Positions 7,104 through 15,666 of a stretch of DNA of 36,975 nucleotides are shown in pieces. The notes beneath the pieces were generated by a model, which did not search any database, had not been told where the DNA came from, and saw only the letters and a program-made list of their open reading frames with translations. Location: contig CAILZI010000018.1 of NCBI GenBank assembly GCA_903838675.1, positions 1 through 36,975 on the forward strand. The letters are read 5' to 3'. This DNA is from an uncultured Verrucomicrobiota bacterium (GTDB lineage: Bacteria; Verrucomicrobiota; Verrucomicrobiia; Verrucomicrobiales; Verrucomicrobiaceae). Numbering within the stretch: position 1 is the stretch's first letter; each line of letters opens with the position of its first letter. The translations under genes and the position numbers were made by a program.

Positions 7104-8408
7104 TCACACCTTCCAGCCTTCACGTGCTGCGGGGCCGTGCATGAGGGCGGTGGCTTCTGCATCGCCGAGGATGGTGCGGGTGGCGGGATCGAGGGTGAGG
7201 CTGCGATTCACGTGGAGGGCGATGTTGCCGAAGTGCATGGTCTCGGTGAGGCGGCCGCCGTAGGCGAAGCTGGAGCGGCAGGTTTCCTGGCCTTTGATGG
7301 CGAGCAGCCAGTTGTCCCAGTGGTTGGAGCGCTTGAGGTTCACCTTGGGCAGGGAGGAGCTGAGCTCCTGCATCCTGGCCTCGGGGATCACGCGGGGGGT
7401 GCCGGCGTGGGTGCCCATGAGGACGGTGGCTTTGCTGCCGTGGATGAGCGTGCCGCCATCCGGGAAGGCGCGGGTGGCTTCGAGTTCCGGCGGGCGTTTC
7501 AGGGCGTGGTCGGCACCGTGATACCAATGCAGCTTGAACTCGCCGCGAGTGGCGCTGGCGGGAAAGGTGTAGGTGATCTTGACCCGGGCTGGGAAGGAGA
7601 GCTGGCTGGGGCCGGAGGATTCGATCTCGACGCGGCTGGGGCAGTCGAGGCCCCAGACGTGATAGGGTGCGTCCATGTTGTGGCAGGCCCAGTCGCCGAG
7701 CGTGCCGTTGCCAAACTCAAACCAGCCGCGCCACTGTGCGGGCAGATATTTGGAGCTGTAAGGCACCATCGCGGCGGGGCCGAGCCATTGATTCCAGTCA
7801 AGGCCTGCGGGCACCGGCTCTTCTGCGGGGCGCGCATCGGGGAAGCTCCAGATCGGGCCGGCCCAGCAGTGGGCTTCGTTGACATTGCCTAGAACGCCGG
7901 CTTTCACCCACTCTTCGAGCACGAGGATGCCGCCATTGGAGTGGCCTTGATTGCCCATCTGGCAGGCGAGCTTTGTCTGCTGTTCCAGCGCCATCAAATC
8001 CCGTGCCTCGGCGATGCTGTGCGTCAGCGGCTTTTCCAGGTACACCGGCTTTCCGGCCTGCATGCAGGTTTTGGCATTGAAGTGATGCGTGTGGTCTGGT
8101 GTGGAGATGATGACGCCGTCGATGCTCTTGCCGTGCTGATCGAGCATCTTGCGGAAGTCGGAGACAAAGGGCACGGCGGGGTTGGCTTTGCGCGCCTCGG
8201 TGGCGCGGGCTTCATCTACATCGGCAAAGGCGGCGAAGTTCACGCGGTCGTTGTTTTGCAGGCTTTGCACGGCGTGCCAGCCTTTGCCACCGGCCCCGAC
8301 GAAGGCGATGCTGAGCTTCTCATTGGCCCCGAAAACAGAACACGGGAGGATTTGCACGCCGGCGAAGGCGGCGGCGGTTTTGCTGAGGAAGTGGCGGCGG
8401 TTGGTCAT
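7104..8408 (-). CDS. Tat-exported Gfo/Idh/MocA family oxidoreductase
   Basis: About 434 residues from the ATG at 8406-8408, chosen because it begins MTNRRHFLSKTAAAFAG, a twin-arginine export signal; the open frame extends 47 codons further upstream without protein-like sequence. The Rossmann nucleotide-binding loop reads IAFVGAGGKGWHAVQSL (about residues 35-50), and the family's EKPLTHSIAEAR catalytic-lysine motif follows at about 130. The C-terminal half has the usual WFEFGNGTLGDWACHNMD pattern. Members act as NAD(P)-dependent sugar or inositol dehydrogenases; the substrate cannot be told from sequence. No clear ribosome binding site. A divergent small exported protein starts at 8605. Confidence 0.9.
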   Translation of the reverse strand: MTNRRHFLSKTAAAFAGVQILPCSVFGANEKLSIAFVGAGGKGWHAVQSLQNNDRVNFAAFADVDEARATEARKANPAVPFVSDFRKMLDQHGKSIDGVIISTPDHTHHFNAKTCMQAGKPVYLEKPLTHSIAEARDLMALEQQTKLACQMGNQGHSNGGILVLEEWVKAGVLGNVNEAHCWAGPIWSFPDARPAEEPVPAGLDWNQWLGPAAMVPYSSKYLPAQWRGWFEFGNGTLGDWACHNMDAPYHVWGLDCPSRVEIESSGPSQLSFPARVKITYTFPASATRGEFKLHWYHGADHALKRPPELEATRAFPDGGTLIHGSKATVLMGTHAGTPRVIPEARMQELSSSLPKVNLKRSNHWDNWLLAIKGQETCRSSFAYGGRLTETMHFGNIALHVNRSLTLDPATRTILGDAEATALMHGPAAREGWKV

Positions 8409-8604
8409 GGAGGGAGTGCGGTGCTGGAATGGTTTACACCAGAAGCTGCGTGACTGTACGGGATTGTGAGTGTGAAAAATGCGTGGATAGCATGGATGGT
8501 GTGATCCACGGGAGGCGGCGGAGACGCGTTTGAAGGGGCCACTGTTCAATTACGCAGCACTTTTCTTTGAATCTTGAAAGCGAGGCGGGAGTTTAATCCT
8601 TAAC

Positions 8605-9087
8605 ATGAAAACTTCATCCATCGCCCTGATTCCTCTGGCTGTGCTGGCGTTTGCCTGCAATGCCATGGCCCAAGCGCCGGCGGAAACGATTCTGCCAGCC
8701 ATCATTCCTGCCAGCCCGACCCAAGTTAAAGCAGAGAATGCCACGACGACTCCGAAAGCTGGAGCACCTGCGCCTGCGCGCACCAAGGGCGTGGTGGTCA
8801 ATCCCACCCCTACCCGCCCGGCGGTCAGCCCCCCGCACGCCACGCTTATCTCTGAAAACGGTGCCCCTAAACGTGATACCACGGTGCACTACTATCTGCC
8901 GGTGGGAGCCATCTCTCCGCAGTCCGGGATCCGCACCTACCCAGGCACCACGGCGGCGCAGATCACAAACGGCGCCACACGGACCAGCGGCTTTCCCGCA
9001 GGCAGCACGGTGGCCAGACCCGTCGGAAGCAATGGGTCGAGAGCCACCCGACCCTCGACCAAGGCGACCCCGGTGGGCACCCGCTGA
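8605..9087 (+). CDS. Small secreted low-complexity protein
   Basis: A 160-residue protein with a good signal peptide (MKTSSIALIPLAVLAFACNA, cleavage likely after AMAQ). The mature part is rich in Pro, Ala, Thr and Arg, with no domain I recognise; a central TTVHYYLPVGAISPQSGIRT is the only structured-looking stretch. It starts 196 bp from the divergent oxidoreductase start, so the gap probably holds promoters for both. GAGGCGGGAG lies upstream but further from the ATG than usual. Function unknown. Confidence 0.65.
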   Translation: MKTSSIALIPLAVLAFACNAMAQAPAETILPAIIPASPTQVKAENATTTPKAGAPAPARTKGVVVNPTPTRPAVSPPHATLISENGAPKRDTTVHYYLPVGAISPQSGIRTYPGTTAAQITNGATRTSGFPAGSTVARPVGSNGSRATRPSTKATPVGTR

Positions 9088-9135
9088 GGTGGGGGCTGCA
9101 GAGAGGAACTGGCGGGCAGAAGCGGCTTTTCTTAT

Positions 9136-9468
9136 TCATTGACCTCGCTCCTGCTCCTGCTTGAGCATTCCCAGGCTCGCGACTTTTCGCCAGAGCCAGC
9201 GCACGCCCTGGACAATGGCGTGCACCAGAGTTGCGTAGCCTATTGCCAACGGCGGCGCGAGGAAGAAACCGATCATCGGTGCCTCACAGGGCTCGCGAAA
9301 AGCGACGATAGTCACCAGCCGCAGGGCCGACCAGATCGCCACCGGCACTCCTGCCCGCATGCAGCAGTCCCGCCACGAGCTTTCCAGCGGAGCGCAGAAG
9401 AGGACATTCAGCGCCGCCAGCACGCCCACGACGTCTCCCACAGTCAGCAGCACGGCATGCAAAGTCAT
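9136..9468 (-). CDS. Small membrane protein, unknown
   Basis: 110 residues with about three hydrophobic segments: MTLHAVLLTVGDVVGVLAAL at the start, VPVAIWSALRLVTIVAF in the middle, and IGFFLAPPLAIGYATLVHAI before a basic, charged tail ending GMLKQEQERGQ. No family recognised. It converges with the 8605-9087 gene with about 48 bp between stops; the next gene on the same strand is 9624-10235. Confidence 0.55.
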   Translation of the reverse strand: MTLHAVLLTVGDVVGVLAALNVLFCAPLESSWRDCCMRAGVPVAIWSALRLVTIVAFREPCEAPMIGFFLAPPLAIGYATLVHAIVQGVRWLWRKVASLGMLKQEQERGQ

Positions 9469-9573
9469 AGCGGCAGAATCATACGCTGGCGCGTGTGCGT
9501 GTCATGGAGTTTGCCGGGGGTAAAGTGAGGGGGGCGTCAGGCTGAGTGCCGCTCTTGCCTGTCTTTTATTCCC

Positions 9574-9620
9574 GATGGGCTTGGAATTGCGGCCGGAGCT
9601 GTGGACAAAGTAGCCGAGCC
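9574..9620 (-). pseudogene. Scrap of a DUF59-fusion gene
   Basis: These 47 bp match 10472-10518 inside the DUF59-containing gene at about 40 of 47 positions, without gaps, on the same strand. Translated they read RLGYFVHSSGRNSKPI, against RLGYFIHGSGGNSKPV in the intact gene. The scrap ends a few bases before the stop codon of the 9624-10235 gene. It is too diverged to be a very recent copy and is best read as the leftover of a paralog. Confidence 0.7.
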
Positions 9621-9623
9621 TCT

Positions 9624-10235
9624 TCAATGCTTGCGTTCCTTGGGCAAGGCAATGGCATGGGATGTCAGGATGCCGTTGAGGTCTTCCGGGGCGGGGAGGG
9701 GCGTGCTGCTTGTTGAGGCAAAATAGATTTTGCCCTCAAGCGTTTCGCCCCGAAAAATTTGAACCTCTGAGCACTTATAACAAATGAGCAGATCACAGGT
9801 TGTACCACCCGCACGAATGCGAACACCATGCCGTGGGCTGAAGCACATGGCGTAGGCTTCCTGCCAGTTCCTCCCTGCAGCATCCAAAGAATGCACTGCC
9901 TTCCGCACGACATCCAGCTCAGCCTGTGCGGTGATCTTGCAGACACCGAGCACAGGATAACCGTGAAACTCCCCGAAGGGAGTCTTCAGGGGTTTGGGTT
10001 CGGGCGCATCAGGTGCGAAAGGATCATTGCCATATTCCAACTGCGATGGATGGACAGAGAACAGCTCCAGCTCTGTGGCGGTGAGGAACGGGACAATCTG
10101 ATCTTCAGAATAATGGTTCTTTGGGTGTTCAAGACGCAACCAAACAAAGCAGACCACCACACCCAACGCGAGCGCGCCTGTGGCAACGCTCCAGCGCAGA
10201 AATTGCTTTTTCGAATGATTGATGGGATCAGACAT
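9624..10235 (-). CDS. Membrane-anchored hypothetical protein
   Basis: 203 residues with one transmembrane segment near the N-terminus (FLRWSVATGALALGVVVCFV, about residues 13-32) and a soluble C-terminal part, most likely periplasmic. It contains CDLLICYKCSEVQIFRGE, with three cysteines in a short span, but no known cofactor motif. The ending is PEDLNGILTSHAIALPKERKH. No family recognised. It stands between a DUF59 gene scrap and the intact DUF59-fusion gene. Confidence 0.65.
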   Translation of the reverse strand: MSDPINHSKKQFLRWSVATGALALGVVVCFVWLRLEHPKNHYSEDQIVPFLTATELELFSVHPSQLEYGNDPFAPDAPEPKPLKTPFGEFHGYPVLGVCKITAQAELDVVRKAVHSLDAAGRNWQEAYAMCFSPRHGVRIRAGGTTCDLLICYKCSEVQIFRGETLEGKIYFASTSSTPLPAPEDLNGILTSHAIALPKERKH

Positions 10236-10348
10236 CGCTGTTGGGTGAAGGCTTCAGCTCAAGCACCAGAGAGCGTGCGTAGCCAACGACATCACACATG
10301 ACATACACTCCATGGCCTGCATCTGGATTGTTCGATGGTATGCCCCCC

Positions 10349-12130
10349 TTACCCCTCCAATCCCAACTTCCGCCGGCCTTCGTCGGTGAGGCGGTTGGAG
10401 GACCAGGCGGGGTCCCAGACTTGTTCGACGACGACATGTTTGACGCCGGGGACTTTCAGCAGTTGGGGCTCGACGGGTTTGGAGTTGCCGCCGGAGCCGT
10501 GGATGAAGTAGCCGAGCCTGGGGCGACCGCGATGAGGCATGGACATGATCACCTGCACGGTGTCGCCACGGACGCGGATGTCGTGGATGAGGCCGAGGTC
10601 CACGACGCTGATGTCGGCGGTGTACAACTGCTCGTCTTTGCATTCGCGGAGGGCGTCCCACAGGGCTTGTTTGGAGATGGGGCTGTCGCCAGCTTCACCG
10701 GGGCGGGCGAGGCGGGTGGTGGGCTTGGGCGGGGTGATGTTGCGGGGGATTTCGCCGGGGGAAAGGTGGAGCGGATTGGCGAGGCAATGGCGCAGGGCTT
10801 CGAGCTTCGCAGGGCCTTCGGCGGCGGTGAAGGGAATGGCAACATAGGCGTTCTTTTGGTGCAGCACGGCACCGGCGGGCACGACTTTCTGGGGCAAGGG
10901 ATAGCGGCTCCAGACATGACCGTGCCAGCGGTAGAACATCTGCGGCGAGCCTGAGTGTTTGGGCTCGGGCATGCCTTGGGCAGTGTGCTCCAGATAGAGG
11001 GCGACGAATGAATCCTTGGTGTCTTTATTGGCAAAACCGACGGCCCACAGGTTGTCGCGCTGCTTTGGGTCGACGGGTCCGCTTTGCAGTTTGCCATCGG
11101 CGCCCATCCAGAGCATCTCGGTGAAGGACTGGCCGGAGAAGACCCACTCGTCATCGCGCAGGGCTGCGGCTTCGAATTCCTTGATCACGTGCATGCGGCC
11201 GATCTTATGGAACCAGGGGATGCCGGCGTAAAAGCGGTACTCGACTTCGATGTGCAGGCGGCTGGGGGAGAAGACGGGATGCACGGGCGAATAGGGAAAG
11301 CCCCAGCGGCGCACGATGGTGCAGAGCGGGCCGCGAATGACTTCATAATCGGGGCAGCGCTCCCACAAGGTGATGCGCAGCTTTTGGAAGTGAGCGGCGG
11401 CGGCGTAGTCGTGCGCCCAGTCAATGCCCGGCGGCTCGCCATGGCCTTCGCCGCCGGCGAAGAGCTCCAGGCCGTGCTCGCGCTTGAGGGTCATGCGTTC
11501 AAGCTGTCCCATCTGGTGGGAGAGGGAGGCTTTGTAGGCGTCGTTTTCGATGTCGAGGGCATAGCCTTCGCCGCGAGTTTCGAGGTCGGTCAGGTAGGCG
11601 GGGAGTTCGGCATCGGGGTTGCCATAGAAGAGGAGATAGGTCTGGCGCAGATGGGCAGCGCCTTCGGCCATGAAGAGCACCTGGGCCTGGCGCTCCTTGC
11701 CACGGCGCACCTCGCTGTGGGTCTGGCTGGGCACCTCGATGAGGCTGTGGTCGGGCTGGATGCGGGCGACACGGACTTCGCGGGTGAGTGAGACGGCCTG
11801 CTCTGCGGCGCAACTGAGCAGCACCTCCACGGGCTCGGGCGCGCGGTCCAGGCCGATGGTTTCATCGAGGGTCAGCACTTTGCAGAACTGCCATCCGGCA
11901 GCCCAGGTGCGCCATGCGGGCGGCAGGGATGACACGGCCACAAACTGAGCGGTGGGAACAAAGGGAGTGCCGTGGTCCTCACCTTCCGCCTGGGCCTGCA
12001 GGGTGGTGGTGCGCAGGGAATCGGTGAGCGAGCGCACGAGGCGGAAGTCCTTGTTTTTCCAGGCTTCCTCCAGCAGGCGGAGCTTCGTCTCAAAGCTGTC
12101 GGTCTTTTCCCAGTAGGTGTTTTCGGTCAT
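10349..12130 (-). CDS. Large protein with a C-terminal DUF59 (MIP18-like) domain
   Basis: 593 residues in two parts. Residues 1 to about 470 look like an all-beta carbohydrate-active or structural module; HLRQTYLLFYGNPDAELPAY resembles the opening of DUF2341-type beta domains. From about 485 the sequence is a DUF59/MIP18-like domain: ALWDALRECKDEQLYTADIS, then VVDLGLIHDIRVRGDTVQV, and the ending LLKVPGVKHVVVEQVWDP. DUF59 proteins help iron-sulfur cluster assembly or carry. Here the usual TxPxCP cysteine stretch is replaced by SMPHRGRPRLGYF, so the metal-site cysteine appears to be missing. No signal peptide is visible, which fits a cytosolic role. A 47-bp scrap of a paralog lies at 9574-9620. 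The propeller glycosidase-like gene lies 81 bp upstream on the same strand and may be co-transcribed. Confidence 0.8.
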   Translation of the reverse strand: MTENTYWEKTDSFETKLRLLEEAWKNKDFRLVRSLTDSLRTTTLQAQAEGEDHGTPFVPTAQFVAVSSLPPAWRTWAAGWQFCKVLTLDETIGLDRAPEPVEVLLSCAAEQAVSLTREVRVARIQPDHSLIEVPSQTHSEVRRGKERQAQVLFMAEGAAHLRQTYLLFYGNPDAELPAYLTDLETRGEGYALDIENDAYKASLSHQMGQLERMTLKREHGLELFAGGEGHGEPPGIDWAHDYAAAAHFQKLRITLWERCPDYEVIRGPLCTIVRRWGFPYSPVHPVFSPSRLHIEVEYRFYAGIPWFHKIGRMHVIKEFEAAALRDDEWVFSGQSFTEMLWMGADGKLQSGPVDPKQRDNLWAVGFANKDTKDSFVALYLEHTAQGMPEPKHSGSPQMFYRWHGHVWSRYPLPQKVVPAGAVLHQKNAYVAIPFTAAEGPAKLEALRHCLANPLHLSPGEIPRNITPPKPTTRLARPGEAGDSPISKQALWDALRECKDEQLYTADISVVDLGLIHDIRVRGDTVQVIMSMPHRGRPRLGYFIHGSGGNSKPVEPQLLKVPGVKHVVVEQVWDPAWSSNRLTDEGRRKLGLEG

Positions 12131-12211
12131 GTTAGCTTGTGGTGGTAAGTGGTGGTAGATGCTATTGATTGGAAATCCGGGGAAGAGAACCGCTGCATGG
12201 GTTGTGTGCTG

Positions 12212-14413
12212 TTACTTGCTGACCGGCCCAAACAGCGGCTCCGCGCTGTTGAGGCGATAGCCGAACTTTGCCACGTGCAGCCGCCCCTCCTGGCCGGAGG
12301 CGTTGGGACCAAATGAGATGTTGACCCCGGTCTGATCACGCGTCTGAAGCTCGGCATAGGGCAGGCGTATGATCTCCTGGCCATCCACAGCCAATGCCAC
12401 ATACCCCGACGCGCCGCCGGTGTGTGCCATGCGGTACCAGTGGAAGCCGCCCGTGGTGTCCATGGGTGTGCTCTTGAGGACCTTGTGTTCTTTCCCGCCC
12501 GTGCTCAGCAGACCCACCTCCTTGTCGCTGAGATAGAGTGCGGCATTTTTCCCGCCGGGTGTGTTCATGAAGGTGGCGAGGCCGTAATTGGGCTCCGTGC
12601 CCTTGTCAGCCACGCGATACCAGGCCTCGATGCACCAATCCGTGGCGTCGTTCCAGGCGTCGTCCTTGACGAAGCTGGCATTGCTTTTTGCCGCCGCAGC
12701 GCTGTGCAGATCGAGGTAGGTGATGGAACCTTCGTGAGCCAATTGATAGCCGGAGGAAGCACCGCGCATCGTGAACCGCTGGGAGGGAGGAAGAGTGGAG
12801 TCGCCGGGCAGGAGGCCGCCGTTTTTGGCGGGATCATAGATGACGGTCTTTGCGGCAAGCGGATCACCCACCAGATAGGAGTAGAGGTTGGCGTCCTTGA
12901 GATGGAAGCGCAGCCGCTTTTCCACCGCCTGCTGCTGCGGAGTGAAGGCCCCGGTGCGCCAGCGCATGAGGTGGCGCACGTTGTCGCCCTGGAACGGAAG
13001 GCACTCGCTGCGGGAGAAGCCTGCGAGAGGTGTGCCCGTGGCATCGACGATCTCAGCAATGACCTGCCCGCCGGCTTGCGTGCGGGCATTGATGGTGACG
13101 GCCGGCGTTTCAAGAGCCTCTTCGCGAGTGGTGAGGCTGCCTTCTTCCTTGCCGGCCTGCATCGAGCAGAAGCCGTCCAACCGCAGCACGCCGAGCCCGA
13201 TGGCGCCCTGATTCCTGGGCGGCCCCACTTTGTGTGAGTGCGTGAAGCCGCCGTAGTAGAAGTAGAGCTTGTCATCGACCACGACCGGTGCGCGCGCGGT
13301 AAAGACCATCGATTCATCGAAGGCCCCCTTCCCGCCCAGCGGTATGAAGTAGTCTCTTGCCGGAGTGCGGTTCCAGTGCAGGAGATCGCGGCTCCAGGCA
13401 AACTGCACATCTATCGTGCAGGGGCTGTTCTTCTCCGCCACCGGGAGCTCGGCGTCTATCGCGGGCCGGACCTTGGGCCAGCGTGCATGGTAGATCCACG
13501 GCAGGCCGAGGTAGTAGCCCTGATACGGAAACACGGGCATGCCATAGATCTGGGTCGCATCGGGATCGAGGTCGTCGGCAAACATGACCGCGCCCTTCAC
13601 CGGTTTTGTCCAAGTGAGGCCGTCGGGAGAAGTGGCCACGCCCACAGCGCGCCCGCGGGATGTGGCCGACTTCCACGTCGCGACAAACTGCATATGATAG
13701 GGGTCATGGAAGAAATTGACCACGTCGCCGGATTCGAACAGGCCCTTCTTGTCAGTCAGGGGCTCGAAGGTCCATTTGAGGCCGTCAGGCGAGAAGGCCA
13801 CGCGCGGCACATAGAATTCATAGGAGAAGCCATACAGCGCATAGCGCCGCTGCGGATCGGGGTGCCACGGCTGGTAGATGACACTGGGATTGTGGCACTG
13901 GCCGCGATCATGAGGCGGCTTTTCGCTGAGATTGAGCGAGCGCGTGGAGAAGAGGTTGTTTTCAGTGGAACCTTGGTACTCAATGAGACCGAGCGACGGC
14001 TTCGTCCAGGCAATGCCGTTGGCGGATTCCGCATAGCTGTTCCAGCAGCCCTGCGGCGTCTGGTGGTGATACCACATCCGCAGCCTGCCGCCGTCCTGCA
14101 TGACCGTTCCATAGAGGTAAGGACCGCTGCCCTCCCAGGCTTTGTCTTTGACCAGCACCGGATTGGCCGGGTGCTTTTCGACGGCATGAAACACACGCTG
14201 CACGCCCTGCTGCTCTTCGACGACGGTGGCGTCCAGAAACAGCCGGCGCCAGGGTCCGCCACGGCTGCCCGCAATGAGGTCCTCATTCGCGAGACGCGCA
14301 GGCGGCGGGGCGGGATCTGCCGCATCCAACGCGGGAACCGCAGCGATGAGGAGGGCGGCCAGGAAGGTCAGTGCGGCAAGACCGATGCGGGAGGAAGAGG
14401 AGGGAGGGATCAT
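12212..14413 (-). CDS. Exported five-bladed propeller glycosidase-like protein with LamG-like end
   Basis: About 733 residues from the ATG at 14411-14413; a start at 14441-14443 adds ten residues, and neither has a clear ribosome binding site. The N-terminus is a signal peptide (RIGLAALTFLAALLIAAVPA). Residues about 35-420 have the repeating WYHHQTPQGCWNSYAES, VAFSPDGLKWTFEP and VATSPDGLTWTKPV pattern of GH32/GH43/GH130-type five-bladed propellers; family and substrate cannot be fixed. The C-terminal ~200 residues (WCIEAWYRVADKGTEPNYGL and GGFHWYRMAHTGGASGYVAL) look like a LamG/concanavalin A-like domain for glycan binding. It probably acts in the periplasm on plant or algal polysaccharide. 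Confidence 0.75.
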   Translation of the reverse strand: MIPPSSSSRIGLAALTFLAALLIAAVPALDAADPAPPPARLANEDLIAGSRGGPWRRLFLDATVVEEQQGVQRVFHAVEKHPANPVLVKDKAWEGSGPYLYGTVMQDGGRLRMWYHHQTPQGCWNSYAESANGIAWTKPSLGLIEYQGSTENNLFSTRSLNLSEKPPHDRGQCHNPSVIYQPWHPDPQRRYALYGFSYEFYVPRVAFSPDGLKWTFEPLTDKKGLFESGDVVNFFHDPYHMQFVATWKSATSRGRAVGVATSPDGLTWTKPVKGAVMFADDLDPDATQIYGMPVFPYQGYYLGLPWIYHARWPKVRPAIDAELPVAEKNSPCTIDVQFAWSRDLLHWNRTPARDYFIPLGGKGAFDESMVFTARAPVVVDDKLYFYYGGFTHSHKVGPPRNQGAIGLGVLRLDGFCSMQAGKEEGSLTTREEALETPAVTINARTQAGGQVIAEIVDATGTPLAGFSRSECLPFQGDNVRHLMRWRTGAFTPQQQAVEKRLRFHLKDANLYSYLVGDPLAAKTVIYDPAKNGGLLPGDSTLPPSQRFTMRGASSGYQLAHEGSITYLDLHSAAAAKSNASFVKDDAWNDATDWCIEAWYRVADKGTEPNYGLATFMNTPGGKNAALYLSDKEVGLLSTGGKEHKVLKSTPMDTTGGFHWYRMAHTGGASGYVALAVDGQEIIRLPYAELQTRDQTGVNISFGPNASGQEGRLHVAKFGYRLNSAEPLFGPVSK

Positions 14414-14734
14414 GGCGGACGTTTCTAAAACGAAGTCATCCAAAGGATTTCAGGCAAATAGCGGTGCCGCCCCCCATTTTTCCAACTATCAGGAACCTGG
14501 AAATGAAACGGCGGGCATGGGTGGCGCTACGAAACCGACGACCGACGCCCCTGCCCGAGTGCCACCCACCCTGCATGCCCGGCCAACCATATGTATTTTA
14601 CCTAGACGGTGAAGGCAGTGCATGCGTAATGCAGTTTCCTGAAATACGGCCGTTTTATGGGCGTTATGGGAGGGCTGCCTGGATTTGGTGCGAGCCCCCC
14701 AACCCTACATGGCATGAATCCTGCGTACATCACC

Positions 14735-14762
14735 TTTACTGTCGAGCCAACCACGCTATAGT
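14735..14762 (+). promoter_or_regulatory. Candidate sigma70-type promoter
   Basis: TTTACT (14735-14740) and TATAGT (14757-14762) are separated by 16 bp and lie 24 bp before the start of the 14786-15448 gene. The match to -35/-10 consensus is partial. No other feature is seen in 14444-14785. Confidence 0.3.
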
Positions 14763-14785
14763 CTCGCGCCTACATACCAACCCCT

Positions 14786-15448
14786 ATGCATATGAAGTTA
14801 TCCCTTGCCCTGTTGATCACCATGATTGGCTGCTGCCTGGCCGAGGATCAAAACAGCGCCAGCACGCCTCTGGAGGCGAAGGCGGAAAAAGACCACGTGA
14901 GCCTGAAAGTGGAGTTTCTTGAGAAGTATCCCGATGCGCAGTCATGCACGCTCAGCTACGTGATCAGCAACAAGAACGAGAAGAAGCATGTGAATCTCTT
15001 CAGCGGCTGCGCCTTTGATCCGGAAATCCAGGTACACTTGGTCGCGCCCAGTGGCAAGGTTTTGACCGCCTACAAGGACATGCCGGGTGCGCAGTTTCCA
15101 GCCATCCCGCAGCAGGCCTTGTTCAGCGAAGAACTGACCGCACGCGGCAACTTCCACTATCTGGACCTGCGGTATCTCTTTCCGATCGAAGAAAAGGGTG
15201 AGTACCACTGCAAGCTGACCAAGCGTGTCTTTCGCGAGGATGCAAACGGCAATGCCGCAGCGGCGGTGGACCTCGTCACCCCGGAATTCAAATTCAGCAT
15301 TGAAAAGGTGGATGCCGAGGAGAGATCGCCCCTGGCCAAGCTGGTGCCTTCCTTGAACAATCCGCAGCCGCAGCCGTCCCTGGAAAAACTGACGTCCCAG
15401 CACCACGCGTCGCACGTTATGGAATCCAGCACCGCAGGCATCCACTAG
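14786..15448 (+). CDS. Putative lipoprotein, unknown
   Basis: 220 residues; the second ATG at 14792 may be the true start. The N-terminus (MKLSLALLITMIGCCLAED) is a signal peptide with a lipobox-like MIGC, so lipid anchoring is likely. The following domain, about residues 35-170, alternates strands (VSLKVEFLEKYPDAQSCTLS, VQIHLVAPSGKVLTAYKD-like) and resembles an immunoglobulin-like beta sandwich; no named family is recognised. It ends with a histidine- and serine-rich tail. It converges with a minus-strand gene fragment at 15445. Confidence 0.65.
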   Translation: MHMKLSLALLITMIGCCLAEDQNSASTPLEAKAEKDHVSLKVEFLEKYPDAQSCTLSYVISNKNEKKHVNLFSGCAFDPEIQVHLVAPSGKVLTAYKDMPGAQFPAIPQQALFSEELTARGNFHYLDLRYLFPIEEKGEYHCKLTKRVFREDANGNAAAAVDLVTPEFKFSIEKVDAEERSPLAKLVPSLNNPQPQPSLEKLTSQHHASHVMESSTAGIH

Positions 15449-15660
15449 GCTGGAAGCCGGAGGGGGATTGGGGAAACGAGCATCTGACCGCCTTCCGGCC
15501 CCACCTTGTTCACGTGGGGCAGACCGCTGTAGCTGCCGCCCCCGATGGCGAGCGCGGTGGGCAGGTAGAAGCCGCAGCCATTGGTGAACTGGAGCACCAA
15601 GGTCTGCTGCGCGGGGCTGCGGGCCTTCATCTGGATGCGCCTGGGGCCTCTGTCTGTCGC
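15445..15660 (-). pseudogene. C-terminal remnant of a ceramidase-like hydrolase
   Basis: A minus-strand frame reads RIQMKARSPAQQTLVLQFTN, then GCGFYLPTALAIGGGSYSGL and PHVNKVGPEGGQMLV before a TAG that overlaps the end of the 14786-15448 gene. The LxFTNG...GYLPT...GGxY...GPEGGQxLV pattern resembles the end of neutral/alkaline non-lysosomal ceramidase-like proteins of planctomycetes and verrucomicrobia. Nothing upstream supplies the catalytic part: the next gene on the strand ends at 15667. A lone 3' piece is the simplest reading; a short real gene from the ATG at 15628-15630 is less likely. Confidence 0.45.
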
Positions 15661-15666
15661 AGCGTC

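Noticed and set aside
7032..7892. 286-codon plus-strand frame opposite the first Gfo/Idh gene
   Set aside because: The minus strand encodes a complete Rossmann oxidoreductase; the plus translation is Gly/Ala/Glu-rich without a fold.
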